From the NCBI GenBank assembly GCA_000310025.1, contig FN649741.1:5017765-5064875 (forward strand): 47,111 nt of DNA, in the 5' to 3' direction. The position numbers were made by a program, and so were the translations under genes. The stretch comes from Ectocarpus siliculosus (taxonomy: Eukaryota; Sar; Phaeophyceae; Ectocarpales; Ectocarpaceae). The stretch's first letter is position 1, and every line of letters begins with the position of its first letter. A model generated the notes under the pieces. That model did no database searches and had not been told where the DNA came from. It worked only from the letters and a program-made list of their open reading frames with translations. Positions 31,795 through 44,850 of the stretch are shown one piece after another.

Positions 31795-34700
31795 TCATTT
31801 GCTTGAGGAGCCGGCTTGGAGCGGTAGGGAACGGTGCAGAGAGCAAACGGCCCCCATGTGCGTGGGACAAGGTTTTGGGTTGTGTGCGTCGGGTGCTGGT
31901 TGAGAAAACGTAAAGCTCGCCCCCCCCCCCCCCATGGTCCACCACGTCGTGGCACCTTTGGGCTGAGCTCCTAGTGTGGGACAGGTGTTTGAAACCCACT
32001 GATGCATTATTGTTCTCCTTGTACCCGTTGCCTTCGCTGTGTGATTGGAATGGCGACCAAGTCAGCCCTCCTCACCAAAACTGCTCGGCGTGTGACGCAC
32101 CTAGCTGTATTCGGGCATCGACTTTGAGATCCTGGAAATGATTTGTTTACGTTGAGGGGCGGCATGCTGGAGCTACAGAGTAGCACACCAGGAGTCGGCG
32201 CTACCAGTTCCACCAATGGGAGACTTGAGTCTCCTGAGAAATAGATTAAACCTGTACTGCTGGAACGGGCGAAGAGAAACACCCTTGGGGACGCGCGGGT
32301 AACCACCACCTTCCGTAGAAGCCGCTCCTATTTTTCCTCCGTGTTGTACATAGTGCTTCGTGTTTTTGAGAGCACACGTGAAGCCCATGACGCGAGAGAG
32401 TAGGAGCGGTGATGCGTTTTCGACTCGGTGGTGACAGAAAAACGGCAGGTGGGCAGGCGGGCATGGAAGTTTCCCAAAGTGGTCCACGAAGTCCCCGTGG
32501 TCATCCCCCCCCCCTACAGTACGCATCGGCCACTGTGTGAAGTTCAAGCCGAGGGAGAAATCCCACGCGCGAGCGAAGACACGCTAGAATCCCGATGAAT
32601 TTGCGTAGAATACCCGCCGCCCTGAAAGCACTCGCGGGTTTGCTGTGGGCGGGTGACACCGGTTTCGTTCTAGTTTCGTGGCTTGTTTCATTTTCCTTGG
32701 AAGATGTAGACCAGTAAGTGCCCACGGCCAAATCGATTGCTACGGTATTGGCAGGTCTGGACTAGATCCTTCAGTTCGCCGACGCATTTCTGGCACTGCA
32801 CGCTCGAGATATCGACATGAGGTTTAACCGATGTAGGAGGATTTGTTGCACGTGCTCCTCCGACGATACGATTCACGCCTGAATAACAAACCACCTATGA
32901 TGGGACAAACGAACGATTCACAATTTATGAGACGGCGTCGGAACCGCTGCGTCCCCCCGCGGAAGATCCGGGGTTGGCCTGCCTCGGCGTGGCGGGAACG
33001 ACGCTGCCGAGCATCCCCTGGACAAGAATGGGATGAAGCAGGAGCGGAGGACGGGGTTCACACCCTTGAATGAAGAGCCTCCATTTCGCGGGTCAACATG
33101 CGTCCATTTTAGGGCAAGGGTGCGAATGCTCTGCGCTATTGTAGTGAGCCCGAGCTGCTGTTCCAGATGAAAGCCAAGCATTCCAAATGCATGCCGCGAC
33201 TAACCAGAGAGACTTTTCTGACAAGCCATGTGTTTAGATGTTGTCGAGGAGAGTCTCACAATGTTGTCAGGGCAAGACAACCGACTCCCAGACACTCCTG
33301 TTCTCAACGGTGACGCCGCCCCATCCCTTGAAGTCCCCGTGCCTGGAACACAAACGTCTTTCGAAAACGCTCACCGACTGAGAAAAACACATGGAGAGAG
33401 GGGCGGCTCCCCTTTGAAAGAGAAATGGTGGAAAACCGTGCACGCACCGTTTCCGGCCTACAGCACCCGCCATTTCTTGCGATGTGTTTTGTGCGGTGTG
33501 ACTAGAACGACTTGCTGCCGCGGTAACAAAGTTATGAGAGGGGGTCTTGTCCGTGTTGATACAGCTTCGCAACGTGCTTGACAGCACCGCCTTAAGTGGC
33601 CGAACCACATGTTCATATTTCCAAAATCGTATAGTTTCCATCGCCAGTTGGTCAAGCGCCTTACTTAGCTTTTCGTTGCACCCTTGCAAGAACCCCTTGG
33701 CAAAACGGCACAGCCGAGTACTTGATTTTCCGTCGTTGCTAGTGTAGCTGGGACACGGTACACAAGAAGCTGAACAGCCACCAATGCTGCCCAGGGCGGG
33801 AAAAAAAACGTGGTACATGATCAACTTGTGCGTACACAAGCCGGAGCGCAGCGTACGATGTTTTCGTCCAGAAAAATATTCGATTGACCCACTTTCTCGC
33901 GGTACAGTTGCCACTGCTCCAGGGGAGTCATGTCATCCTCCGTCTTCCACGGCACCACCTTCTTCGCGTGGGTGCAGTCCGCCAGACGGCGCACACGAAG
34001 AAGATGGTGACTTGGACGGCCGAAGACGATGTGACTCTCCTGGAGAAATGGCAACTGCACCGAGACAAAGGTGAGTCAATCGAATCTTTTTCTGTGCATA
34101 GAGATCGAGGAAGTGGGAAGGGGCGTACGGAAGAGAGGGGCCGCAGTTGACGTCATGGGGATACGAGAAGTGGACTTAGGCAGTCGACAGCAGTCAAGGC
34201 AGTACAGTCGGTGTTTGTCGGGAGCGGTTGTGATGATATACCAAGAAGATTTTTTCACAATGATTGAACGTCGTCGCCGATATCGGTCGGTGGCTTTTTA
34301 GCGAAGGAAGGCAAAATCTCACGTAGTTGATAGGCTGAAACAACCGCATCGGCAGCGTTTGCGCTACTGCTACAGTTCTTTATGTTTGTGGTCTGAAAAA
34401 AATATACCGCGCCGATAGAACCAGTCGTGATATTGAAATGAACGAAAGACCAGCACAGCGACACGTACGTCAGCGTTCCCATTCCGTCCACCCCCATTTA
34501 TTTCTAGAATACACCCGACACCTACATGACCCTGCAGCGAATTGTTCGTCTTCTATTGGAAAGAACGCCGACATCTGGTCACTCTTTCAAGTCTTCGCAA
34601 CAAGCGACTGTGGATAAACTGTATGTTGAACGGCTTTGTATTAATATTAGTCACTCTTGGATGAAATTTCCCAACAACAGAGAAAGGCGGCTAGCAACAG

Positions 34701-35929
34701 CATGTTAAGATAAATACGCAACTTCATCACCCATTGGATACATGCTGGTATGTTCTCACATTTTTGGTGATACGACATTGATTGGCAATGCCGACGATAC
34801 CCTTACTCTCGACGACCGTTTTCCCTGATGCTCTGCCGATTTTGGACCCCGGCCGGGCCTACTCTATCTCCGTACAACCCCCCCCCCTCATCACCGAAGA
34901 GCAAAATCTCTGTGCGTTGGGGAGCGAAAGGCAGACAGATGTATTATTGAGGGATAATCGAGTCTTGGGGCCACTCCTGGTCGGCTTGCTTTTGGTGGAG
35001 TCAACTGACGGTCACCGCAAGATTTAATAAGCAGGGACGTTCCAGGAAACGTTGTTAGTGTGTTTTCGGTTTTCGATTTTCGCTGGAGCATGAAAAAAAC
35101 ACATCATGGGATCTCATGATCAGTGCCGCACAATGCACACAATTGTCACAAACGACCACGCCGACACACGTGAAGGATTGACATGCGAATGCGGTACTAC
35201 GGTAGGTGATGACAACTGCACAAGGGCAGTACTCATCGCCACTATCCCTCCGACTCGGGTTTCAACGCGGTGCATCGTTGTTGGGGTGGTCACATCGAGT
35301 CGCTATTATTGTTTGTCGGGGCGGTAACACCGCACGAAGTGGAAAGAAAGGTGCCACGCTGATTTGACACACACCTGCCTGCGCTGATCGTGCGAGGGGA
35401 AAGGGAGCCGAAAAACGAGAAAAACAAGCGCAGCACTTGAGTCACCTGTAGTCACAACAAAACACGGAGAAACCCATCAGATTGCGCACGAAGTACATGC
35501 AGTAGTATTCCATGTACGTTGTATCTTTCCTTGTAGTGGACGTATGTCTTTGATGGGTTGATCATCATGCATGATGATGATACAAAGAAAGGTGCGCGCG
35601 GGACAGTCTTCCTCTGTCTTTGTCTCAGAAATCGGATACATGTGTATCACTCAGGTTTTTATCAAGACTTCTGTGGTGTTCGTAGTAGTCAATTGCTCTA
35701 GCTTCGTACAGCAGATACTCGGTACTTGTCCAACATGCTGCACGATGAACGTTTGTCAACCGTAGGGCCGTGGGGGCCTAGCATAGGGGCCTACAGCAGT
35801 TGACCACCGTATCCCCCATGTTTCTTGCAGCTTGTGGACCCCCTTCAATCTGCTCAACAGATCTGGGATGTCTGTCTAGCAGCGAGCAGTCTCTCCACCG
35901 CCGGCGCCTGTATCTATCCACTGCTGACG
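31795..35929. other. Long intergenic region, no complete gene found
   Basis: About 4.1 kb between CWC25 and centrin. AT content rises and open frames are short, with no recognisable domain apart from the inverted exon-like pair at 33881-34082. A TTTCTTGCAG acceptor near 35830 suggests a leader intron of the centrin gene reaching into the right end. Confidence 0.45.
33881..34082. repeat. Imperfect inverted repeat of an exon-like SANT/Myb-type segment
   Basis: Arms 33881-33978 and 33985-34082 are reverse complements at roughly three bases in four. Each arm can encode a related peptide reading outward: plus KKMVTWTAEDDVTLLEKWQL, minus KKVVPWKTEDDMTPLEQWQL. The plus copy has an ATG at 34004 and a good donor (AAAG|GTGAGT, 34071), so 34004-34070 could be a first coding exon. 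The W-x-x-E-D-x-x-x-L-E-x-W spacing recalls SANT/Myb helices. No following exon was established. Confidence 0.5.
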
Positions 35930-38900
35930 ATGGCTTCCGTGTCGCGTTTCCGCAACAGTGGTGGTGGTCCCTCCCCGAGTAGGCAGGGGAGGGGGCGGGG
36001 TGGTGCCGCTGGCGGTCGTGGCAAACAGACTCTAGACGAGGAGTCGATGGAAGAGATCAAGGAAGCCTTCAGCCTGTTCGACACGGAGGGCAAAGGTGCC
36101 ATCGACATTCGCGAGCTTAAGGCAGCGTTCAGAGCACTCGGCTTCCAGGTTAGCGTTTTGTGTTATTGGGTGTGGATGCCGTCCATTGCACCAATAGCAG
36201 CGGCAACAACCGCAGCGGCAGTAGCAGAAGAAGAGCACGGAACTTACCTTGCCATGAACTCCTTTGGCAGTTCAAAATCTCGCCGCGTTTTTCTGTTCAA
36301 AATATCTCACCGTATCCTTGGGAAGCCAAAAGACGGTTGGATTTATTAAAGAGTGTGAGGACGCGCTACCCATGGATATATGCAACATGAATCCCGGGTA
36401 CCCATGCTTTTGGTCGTCATGCACGTAGACAGCCGCGACGTATTCCAGGGAAATATTCTTCGCCCGAGAGAACGCGCTGATACATACAGCTGAGATCCAG
36501 TACTTGCTCGTGCCTTCTGCGTACAGTAGGGACGACGTGCGAAAAAGCGAGCAGAACAGCAACGAAGCAGCAGCAGCAGCATGTAGTAATGATTGCGACG
36601 GAAAAGTGACTAGCAGAGGACAACCCCAACCTTGAGCATTGTTTACTTCAGTTGTGTAAACCAAGTACTGTGCATACATACCACCCGGACAAACAAGCGG
36701 CGGATCAGTGGTTGCGCGACCTGGGTTCTCGGAGGCCGGCCCCTCCCCCAACCAATCAGACGCCTTGCGATCTCCAGCACCTCTGGCAGGTTTATGGCCC
36801 AATGGATGTTGTAAAATAGTGTTCCAAGAAGAACTGGTTGAAATCCGGTTCATGGCCGGACGGATGTTGTAGCACCGGTACGTATGCATACCACGATGGA
36901 CGGACCACCGTTGGATATGATTGTTCATGGGTAAATAGGTGTTGGAAGAGCCTTACCGCCGAGAGGAGTGAATGATACCTACGGATAGTGGACTTCTACT
37001 TCTTCGAGTCGGGTGTAGTCCGTACCCTCAGTCGGTTAGCCTCCCTACGCTGAGGGTTCCAGCGACGCGAGCCGGAAAAAAATCTCCGATGAGGGTATTG
37101 CTTCTTCAGGACTTGCCCTCCGCGAAACTCTGCAGGTACAGCAAACAAAGACACCGGAGAGATGCTGTACCCTCCGATCCGGTCGTGCGAGCAATACTTA
37201 TCCTTCACAGGAAAGCACTGCAGCTTCTGCTGGCACCTGGTTGGAGTTTGTCTCTGCTTCTGAAAATGCGTGACCACGCGGTCTTGCCATTCCCCTCCCA
37301 ACCCCCAACGGTGTTCTACAACTACATGCACGTGTATCATTTCGTCGACATTTCGCTGTGGGTGGCCTTTTCGGATACATTTGTGCACGACGTCAGCTAC
37401 GTGTAGTTTGTTTTGTTTCGGCTTAGTTCTGTCCAAGGAGCCTAGACGCGTGGACTACAACAGCGTGTCACAATCCGAACCAGCTGCCCAACCTTGCTCT
37501 GGTTGCTGCGTGCCATTATCGGGATCACAAGAACACTCGCTACATGGAGTTGAAAGCGGAATATTTTCGAGGCTTCATACGCTGTCGATGGGGAGATGCG
37601 CCGGAGTGACCGCGGTTTTGGGGTCCTGAGCCTCTCGTTCCCCGACTTGCCCTTGCTCTTCGTTCGGACCTGCTGGTCAGGTGAAGAAACAAGAGATCCG
37701 GGGGATGTTGACGGATGTGGACAAGGAGGGCGCGGCGAGCGTTTCCTTCAACGACTTCGTGGAGATGGTCACTCCCAAGGTCTTGGCCAGGGATCCTAAG
37801 GTGAGACCAAAAGGCCCTCTCGCCGAGCAGCAGCAACGCGCAGTCGTGCAGCTGTCGATCGATATCACCGTTGGGCGAACGTATGTACGCAAGTATGGCT
37901 GAATGTTATTTGCGTGTTTGTGTTCTTTTTTTAGTGTATTTGTGCATGAATACTGCGTAGTAAGAGGCAGAGAATAAAGGAGGGGTGAATCCTGTCTGCA
38001 AGTTGACGGGGAGGGTTGAAGCAACGTCCAGTTGCACCTCTAGATGAGCCTGAAATTGTATAACGTTATTATCGTGGTTCATGGCCGAAGTGGCCCCTTC
38101 AATTCTTGCGTTCACCTTTTTTCTTCACAACGTCTAACCGCATCGTTCGGGTATTCCAGTAGTAGTGCCCCCATAGAGCACCAGTGCGCGCACGTCGCCC
38201 CCGTACTCGTCGTGGCGAATGTCAGCAGTTATTTTCCGTCTACAGAGGGGGGGGAGGGGGTCCCTGAACGGAGACTACCTCCGTACACCCATCTGCGACG
38301 GCTCTGTAGATACCAGGTTCCGATGAATTACTTGCTGCATTTTTATCTTGTGCCAAACGTGGCCAATGACCCACCGGGCTGTTGCGTCTCGCACGCGTCC
38401 CGGCGAGGGCAACGCTCCGTCCACGACTGTAAGGACGTGGTTGGGGGCTTCGGGCTGAGGCCGCTTGCCGTACAAGCTCGCCGTGCTTTTAACGCAGTTT
38501 GTTTGTGAAGGCGTTTGCTACTTCCTCCAGCACGGGCTGTTCAGGCGTGCTGGTTTCTGGCGCGCCTTGTACGTACCGGGCGTGGTGTTTGGGCGTCAGT
38601 TCATGCTGGGGCCATTCCCTCTCCATGGTCATCATCTGGAGTATTTCCTGATTCCCTACCAGCAAAAGCTGATGTGACCCCCTGCCCTGCGACCCCGGGG
38701 CCGTAGTTCACTGCCTCCCCCGGCTGCAGACATACCCCCGCCCAGCGCGCCGCATTGGTGATGTTTAGGATACTGCCCGTGTCCCCGCGTGGGGCGCCCT
38801 CCTGTAGGATGAGATGACGTGATGTTTCTGAAACACCAGTACCGCAAACGAACACAACATGCTACGCGTGAATTTTCTTAATTAATTCGTCCGTGCACCT

Positions 38901-39396
38901 TCCGTTCTTCTGTTGAAAAAAATGTATGTTCCACAACAATACAGGACGAGATCATGAAGATATTTGCATTGTTCGACGAAGACGGGACGGGGGGAATCTC
39001 GTTCAGGAATCTGAAACGAGTTGCGACAGAGCTGGGGGAGAACCTAACCGATGACGAACTGCAGGCAAGTTTTGGCAAATGGATTTTCTCATCTGTCGCC
39101 CACCGGGATTCCTGCCGCTGTGTTTCCATCGTCGTTTGTTTCGTTTGCTCTTTTTTCTTTGCCCTGTGACCTCGTCGTCGTCGTCGTCGTCGTCTTACCG
39201 GGGGTCGTGCGAAAAACATCGGCTTTTCTTGAGCTTTTTTTGTCGTCGTCCCTGCTGATGCGTCCCCGTTGTGCAGGAGATGATCGACGAGGCGGACAGA
39301 GACCAGGACGGAGTGGTGAACGCGGACGAGTTCTACCGGGTCATGCGCAAGCGAGAGGATCCCCTGGACGACCTAGACAGCGACGACGAGTACTGA
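35930..39396 (+). CDS. Centrin (caltractin), EF-hand protein
   Basis: Centrins are Ca2+-binding proteins of centrioles, basal bodies and flagellar roots; some also act in nuclear pores and DNA repair. Exons 35930-36148, 37681-37800, 38945-39064 and 39277-39396 all join in phase 0, giving 192 residues. The core follows centrin closely: [40 protein letters not shown], then [20 protein letters not shown] and [21 protein letters not shown] loops lie at ~51-62, 87-98, 124-135 and 160-171. Loop 4 is canonical. Loop 1 has K at position 5. Loop 2 ([12 protein letters not shown]) lacks the usual glycine at position 6 and has D at position 12. Loop 3 ends in N, as in other centrins. The N-terminus is a Gly/Arg-rich extension. 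The C-terminus is an unusual acidic tail ([13 protein letters not shown]). The third intron begins with GC (CAG|GCAAGT), a GC-AG intron. Confidence 0.94.
36149..37680 (+). other. First intron of centrin
   Basis: This 1.53-kb intron starts GTTAGC and ends TGGTCAG. Open frames on both strands inside it have no exon logic or recognisable domain. I see no mobile element in it. Confidence 0.7.
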
Positions 39397-42300
39397 CCTC
39401 ACACCCGCCTAAACACACCCCACCCACCTCCATGTACCCATCCACCCAGCCACTCACCCACCCACCCATGGCGGGGTCATGTTTGCGGTGGACCTCCGCA
39501 CGAGATCAGCTCGCAGGATTGCTCTTGTTAACGCGCATAAAGTCCGGGGGTGGAGGATAAATCTACCTGTGTCCTGGGCAGTGCCGGCGCAATGTGCTCT
39601 CTGGCGGCGAGTTTTTGTGCGCGTGCTTGCGCTGAAACCGCTCTTTTTTTTTTAATGTGTTTTTGGCCGCGCAACATGGGAGCTGGTCACTATTGTTCCC
39701 TCCAAGACAGGCGTTCCATGCCATGGTGTGATGGTTTTCAGGCCCTATCAGGCCGTGGCGGTGGTGTAAGGGGCGTTTTGAAAGCAACCAAGCGGATGAT
39801 CAGCTTGTCGTGTCGGGCGGGTGGGTGGGGTGTTACCAAGAGCGATGTGGTCCTAGCCAGGGATGGCGTCCGGCCCAGGACGCAGAAGGTTTTTGAAGGA
39901 GCGTTTCTTGAAGGCTTCGAGAGCGGCACACGAGGCGCGGTGGTAGACTTCGGTGTGGACGTTGTAGTCGGCGCGACGGCGTTGGGGGTCAATACTGGGT
40001 CTGATGGGTGCGCTCGGAAAACAACTGAAGCGTGGGAGGGGGGGAGGGGGGGGGGGGGGGGGGTACTCATAGTCGTGCATGCCGTAGTCGTTAGACCATT
40101 GACCTCGCATCCCTACAAAGCCGGGACGGAGCACGCCGGGTTCTCACCGCACCAGGCTCTCACATCACCAAGCGCGAAGCGCCGTGAGGTATTCGGCGAG
40201 TCGCATGAAGGGTGAGCTGCACCCTGCTAAGGGTGTTCGGCATCTTGTGCTTACTTCCTTGCGTACGGATGACAGCTACGTATGACTTAATTTATTTTCT
40301 GGTGCTTTCACTTCCAGAGACAGTTGTAAGCACTGTGTAACTGCCTCGAGGAAGCTTGACCATTTTAACACAACGTGGTGCGATCATCCCCCGTTGCGCG
40401 GAGTGAGGGTTCTCGACCCCGCACAACATGATCTACTCGACCACCATTATGGTTACCGCCAAAAACAAAACCGTAAAAAAAAAAAAACGGTAACCTGGTT
40501 GCCGAGTTCACGAAGTAGGGGGGGAGGGGGGGAGAGGATAAATTTCCGTGCTACGCTCGTGGCTTGTTGGTTTCATACAAGGATCGAAAGAATTGTGTGC
40601 TTGTTGTTTGTTTGGCGGTTCAGGCTTCGGTATTTATTTGTTCCTTCATCACGTATCTGCATTGATATGGAGGAAGACGCACCCGCGTGGTATTTTGTCT
40701 GTGCGTATCTGGAGCTCTGACATGCTCGGCCTGCACAACGCATGGTGTACACCATTGTCCGACGAAGATTGATATGTACAAACAAGCGCTGCCTATCTTT
40801 TCGTGTACGTGTGCCCGCCAAGCACCGGTTGTTTTGGGGTGCAACGCAGCGTGTATTCGCTGTGGAGGGCAGACCGTGCACCGCTCGAACCACGCGGCCT
40901 TGTTGCGTAAGAACTTGAAGACGCAGGTCGGTGTCGCGCCCAGCCGGGGCCGCTATGATGCACAAGAGTCGAAGCGGGCGAATCAATGACCGATTGCGCC
41001 ACCAGTAAACAACACTGCTGTCTGGCTGGACCTGATGAATGAATGGTGGATGGCGAATGGACGAAGATTGTATCAGTTCTGTCCCGCTGTGACTCCAAAC
41101 TGTTTTATGTTGTGAATACATAATAAGCCAAGCAACAGGAATAAGTGTTGCATCTTATTGCAAGTGGTGGTGTGTTGCTGGGGGCCGAAGGAGCACCGGG
41201 CATCCGTCACCCCGCGATACATATCCTTGGGCAGCACCATGATCAATTGACTGGGTAGGCTGGAGACTGCAGCAAGACATACTTCAGAAGTTTTCCTTGC
41301 TTGGCGTTTTCTGCACAGTGAAGCACGCAGTCACCCACCGTAGTACGTAAGGGGCGAAGGAGATTGTTGTTTTTCGACCCCGCCCGAGCAAAGCGTGGTG
41401 TTTCATCACTCACTCCAAAGTTGCGTACAATCGCTGAAGGATTATATAAGTCTGTGATCTAGACAAGCCGGGACTACAGTACTACATGTACTTTCTCCGC
41501 ATTAGTCTACTTGTACAGCAGACGTCATGCTTGGCGATGGATATGCATAGGATCTCTCGTCCAGTGCCCATAATTTGAAGGTTCGGTGACGCCGGCCGAA
41601 GTCACAATAAGAGTGATAAACTAATGCGAGGACTCTCCTTGCAACACTGGGATAACTAGGTCAACGACACCTATCGTGTATGCCTGCTATCTCCGGAGGA
41701 AGTCGTCGACGGACAGAAGACGGTCTTTCTTGCCGTGCAGAGTGTTCGTCATCTGTTTTATCCCGCTATCATTCACGGTGCCCCCGTTCAGGTTACGCCG
41801 CATCGGTAGCCTCGCTCGCACGAGCTGTATAGCTGTATCCCTCTCTTGTAGCGTGGTGTGCACTGGCTGATGCGCACGCTAGAGAGCAAAGGAGCTCGAA
41901 GTGGTGGAGACTTCTAGTCCGCACCCCTCACAGGTGGGTTTTGTCTATGTCAGCAATGTAGACAACAAGGCCCCTTGATCTCTCTGGGCCGGCCGAAAAA
42001 ATCGTGACCGGGGATCGACCCGTTTCTTTGCGTGCCAACAAACCACATTACAATACCAGGTGATGGTGCGGAAAGGGACAGTAAAGGAGGAGAGCCTGCG
42101 GCAGGAGCTCCTGGACGACCCGGAGGTCGATCCGCCGGAGGTGGGGGGGGGGAGGCTGGACTGGCGGCGGGATGGGGCGCATTCCAGACAGTCGTCGCTG
42201 AGGGTGCTCGTCCCGACAGCAGCCAGGTACTGAAAGCATCGTCGTACGCATTGTGTGCGAGGCAGCAGGGAGGGGACGCTCAAATTGTCCGCAGCGGACA

Positions 42301-44084
42301 CGTGCTCAATGCCGTGCTTTGCCTATTGTTGCATGTGGACAGCAAGCGCAACAAAGCAAATGCAGCGTGTTGGGGTGCTGGCATAGGCCTGAAAGACAGT
42401 TGTTCTCCGCTTTTGGTATTGTGTTGGCGTAGCTCTACTGCCAAGTGCTCGCCGCTTGGATGCCGATGATAACAGCTTTCTCAGGGTGCTGCTGTATACA
42501 GCTGTGCCGTACGCGGCGTTGTCACTTGTTACAAGCTATCACGCACGAAGAAGAGCAAACCCTGCCTCTATTGTAGACTACAACAGAAAGTGCGACAGCA
42601 GTGGGGTTGCCTGCGCCTCCTGCGATGGGCTCTCCCAACCTCGCTGAGCTTGTCCGTGATGGATAAACTCTTACAGACAGACGGTGTATGGTGTATGCCC
42701 ATGTGTCCAGAAGACTGCGGTGTGTCTTACGTCTATACTGCTGTAGATGGTTCAGCCCAGGCTGTTCCAGCTGTCACACGGAAGAGTGTTTGCCGACAAC
42801 ACGTGCTTGCATTTTCGTCGGTATGGACCTCTACTGCTGTACAAACGCTAACCCCGGGGGGTGGTGGACGGCAGTGCTTTTAAGCGGAATGCAAAAGCCA
42901 ATCCTCTACAACTCGTGCACACTATCCCCGCCGCGGGGTGATTACGTAGTTTTCAGCTCTTTACGATTGGCGTGTTTGCGCAAAAGGCATACTCCTATAT
43001 GTATATGTTTTACAGCAGTAGGGCAGTGACAGCAGTCTGGCATGATCTCCGGCAATATATCTATCTTGTCAATGCGAAAAATGAAAATGACCAGAACCAG
43101 GTGCATATGTATCATGTCGTCCTACCCTACAAGCTCCCCTTCGGGAGTTTGGTTGCTTGCTTCCCTAGGGGCGACGCAAGAAGACATGGCCAATGCCATC
43201 GAGGTCGCATCGTTGCATCTCAACGTGATGAGTGCCGGTTTTCGCACACAACCTTCAGAATCTGCCTGGAATCTTGCATCATGTGCGTTTTTTTTTTCTT
43301 CTCGCCGTGACTCTTCGCGTGTGCTTGAATGTGTGCTTTTGGACTGGTGACGTCTTTGCTGCAGATCCTACAGCTGTAATTCGCTGCTTTCGAGTACTCG
43401 CTCTTATGTATTCATGTTGCCCGTGGTCTGTGGGGCTTGGGTGCATTTTTGCGCAGGAATCAAAACAAAAGTCTTCCTGTTTTATGCCAAGCAGTTTTTG
43501 TTTTGCGTTTCGAAGGCTTTCTTCGGGCGGAACACGTCCCCGGGGTATGGAGCCAGTGTTTCAACTTTCGGCGTCAAGCACACGCGCCACGGTACTGGCG
43601 GTCGTTGGTGCGTGGTAATGGTCTGTGTTTGTATTTATGCTCTTAATACAAGTAACGTACCGACGTACGAGAAGGAAGCGTGAGAAAAACTCGGTTCCAC
43701 CAGCGAAAGATAAGATATATCGAAGCGCGAAAACAAGCACGTTGTTACTGCAGCTTGGCACGGCACTTCTTCAGTCCGCCGACAAATGGTGCCTACCGTG
43801 TGAACGAGTTTTCCGTGGTGCGTTGTGGCCGGCCGTGGCCAGCGGTGGATAGCCCTTCTCCTCTGGTAGCAAACACAACAAAGCAGTACAGAGCTACATA
43901 GCGCCATTGAAGACACACCAATTTACACGCACACACCATTTTCCCGATCAATCGTGTCAGGGCAATGATTCCTGTGGTGTTATCCAGCATATGTCCCTCC
44001 CTCCGCCTCATGCTGCCAAGACTTGGAAGGAACACCCCCCTTTGGACGGCTTATTGTCTCGAAGCGGATGGTCCTTCCTTGATT
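39397..44084. other. Long intergenic region, no gene established
   Basis: About 4.7 kb with no recognised gene. A 221-codon plus frame at 39550-40215 is low-complexity, spans a G run and has no family resemblance. At 42061-42229 an exon-like segment is bounded by TACCAG and GCCAG|GTACTG and encodes a charged peptide (VKEESLRQELLDDPEVDPPE), but no partner exon was found. Homopolymer runs at 40048-40062 (G) and 40476-40488 (A) may be sequencing-sensitive. Confidence 0.4.
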
Positions 44085-44089
44085 TTCTG

Positions 44090-44661
44090 AAGGGAAATAG
44101 ACACAAGTGGGTATACCCACCCCTTTCTCGGACTAAAGTGGGTACTCGAAAATCCAGCGCGCGCGCACTCCATAGGCGACCCCCAAACGACTCAAAACCC
44201 CATTCTGACACCTGGGCGACACAGCCAGGGACCATGCACAGCACGGGCATCATTTCCCCCCCACCTTTAGGCACACCTTTGGCCCTAATACCGCCGACGC
44301 GCGCAAGGCCTCACCAGAGTGCCCACTTATGTCCGACATCGCGGTGGGTATACCCACCGGCGTCAACGATTTTTTTCATGTACCCACTTGTGTCTGTATT
44401 TTGACCCACTTTTGTCCAAATTGTACCCACTTTTGTCCACTTACGGACGGCGGAAATCGAGCGGAAATCGACCTCCACGTCACCGCACGGCAGAACATCG
44501 TATAGCCTCGGAACGTCTCAGAACCTCCCAACACCGTATCCATGGCATATTTCCTATCCATGGCTGCCGACTGCGGACCGACCACGGAGGAACATGTCAC
44601 AAACATGCCAGACCCCTTCGGTACCGGCACGGGAAGATACCAGGCACGGGAAGATACCCGC
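44090..44661 (+). repeat. Left arm of foldback element
   Basis: Inverted partner of 44851-45421. Palindromes GTGGGTATACCCAC are at 44107-44120 and 44344-44357. Its inner end has a short direct repeat (CACGGGAAGATACC, twice). A few sites differ from the right arm, for example a C run here where the right arm has a run of A (T on the complement) around 44250. Confidence 0.95.
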
Positions 44662-44850
44662 GGGAAGCCTACTGTTGTTGCCGTGACGAGTCGGTGTGCA
44701 CTCGCCGTGGTGGTTGGTGTTTTTGTGTGTGTGTTGTTGCTGTTTGCGCGTCTTTTTGTTCTGTATGCGCGACCCGTTGGTTGTGTTGTCCGTTGTGTGT
44801 CACGGATTTATTTGTGGCGTGCCGTTAGTGCGCTGCTTGCCGGGCTTGCG

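Noticed and set aside
36272-36928. 218-codon minus-strand frame within centrin intron 1
   Set aside because: No domain, no splice partners, and it lies wholly in an intron supported by both flanking centrin exons.
39550-40215. 221-codon plus-strand frame after centrin
   Set aside because: No family resemblance or splice logic, and it crosses a 15-base G run likely to be unreliable.
43160-43260. AhpD/carboxymuconolactone decarboxylase-like peptide (GATQEDMANAIEVASLHLNV)
   Set aside because: The similarity covers one helix only. No CxxC-containing partner exon was found and the bordering splice phases do not connect to 42061-42229.
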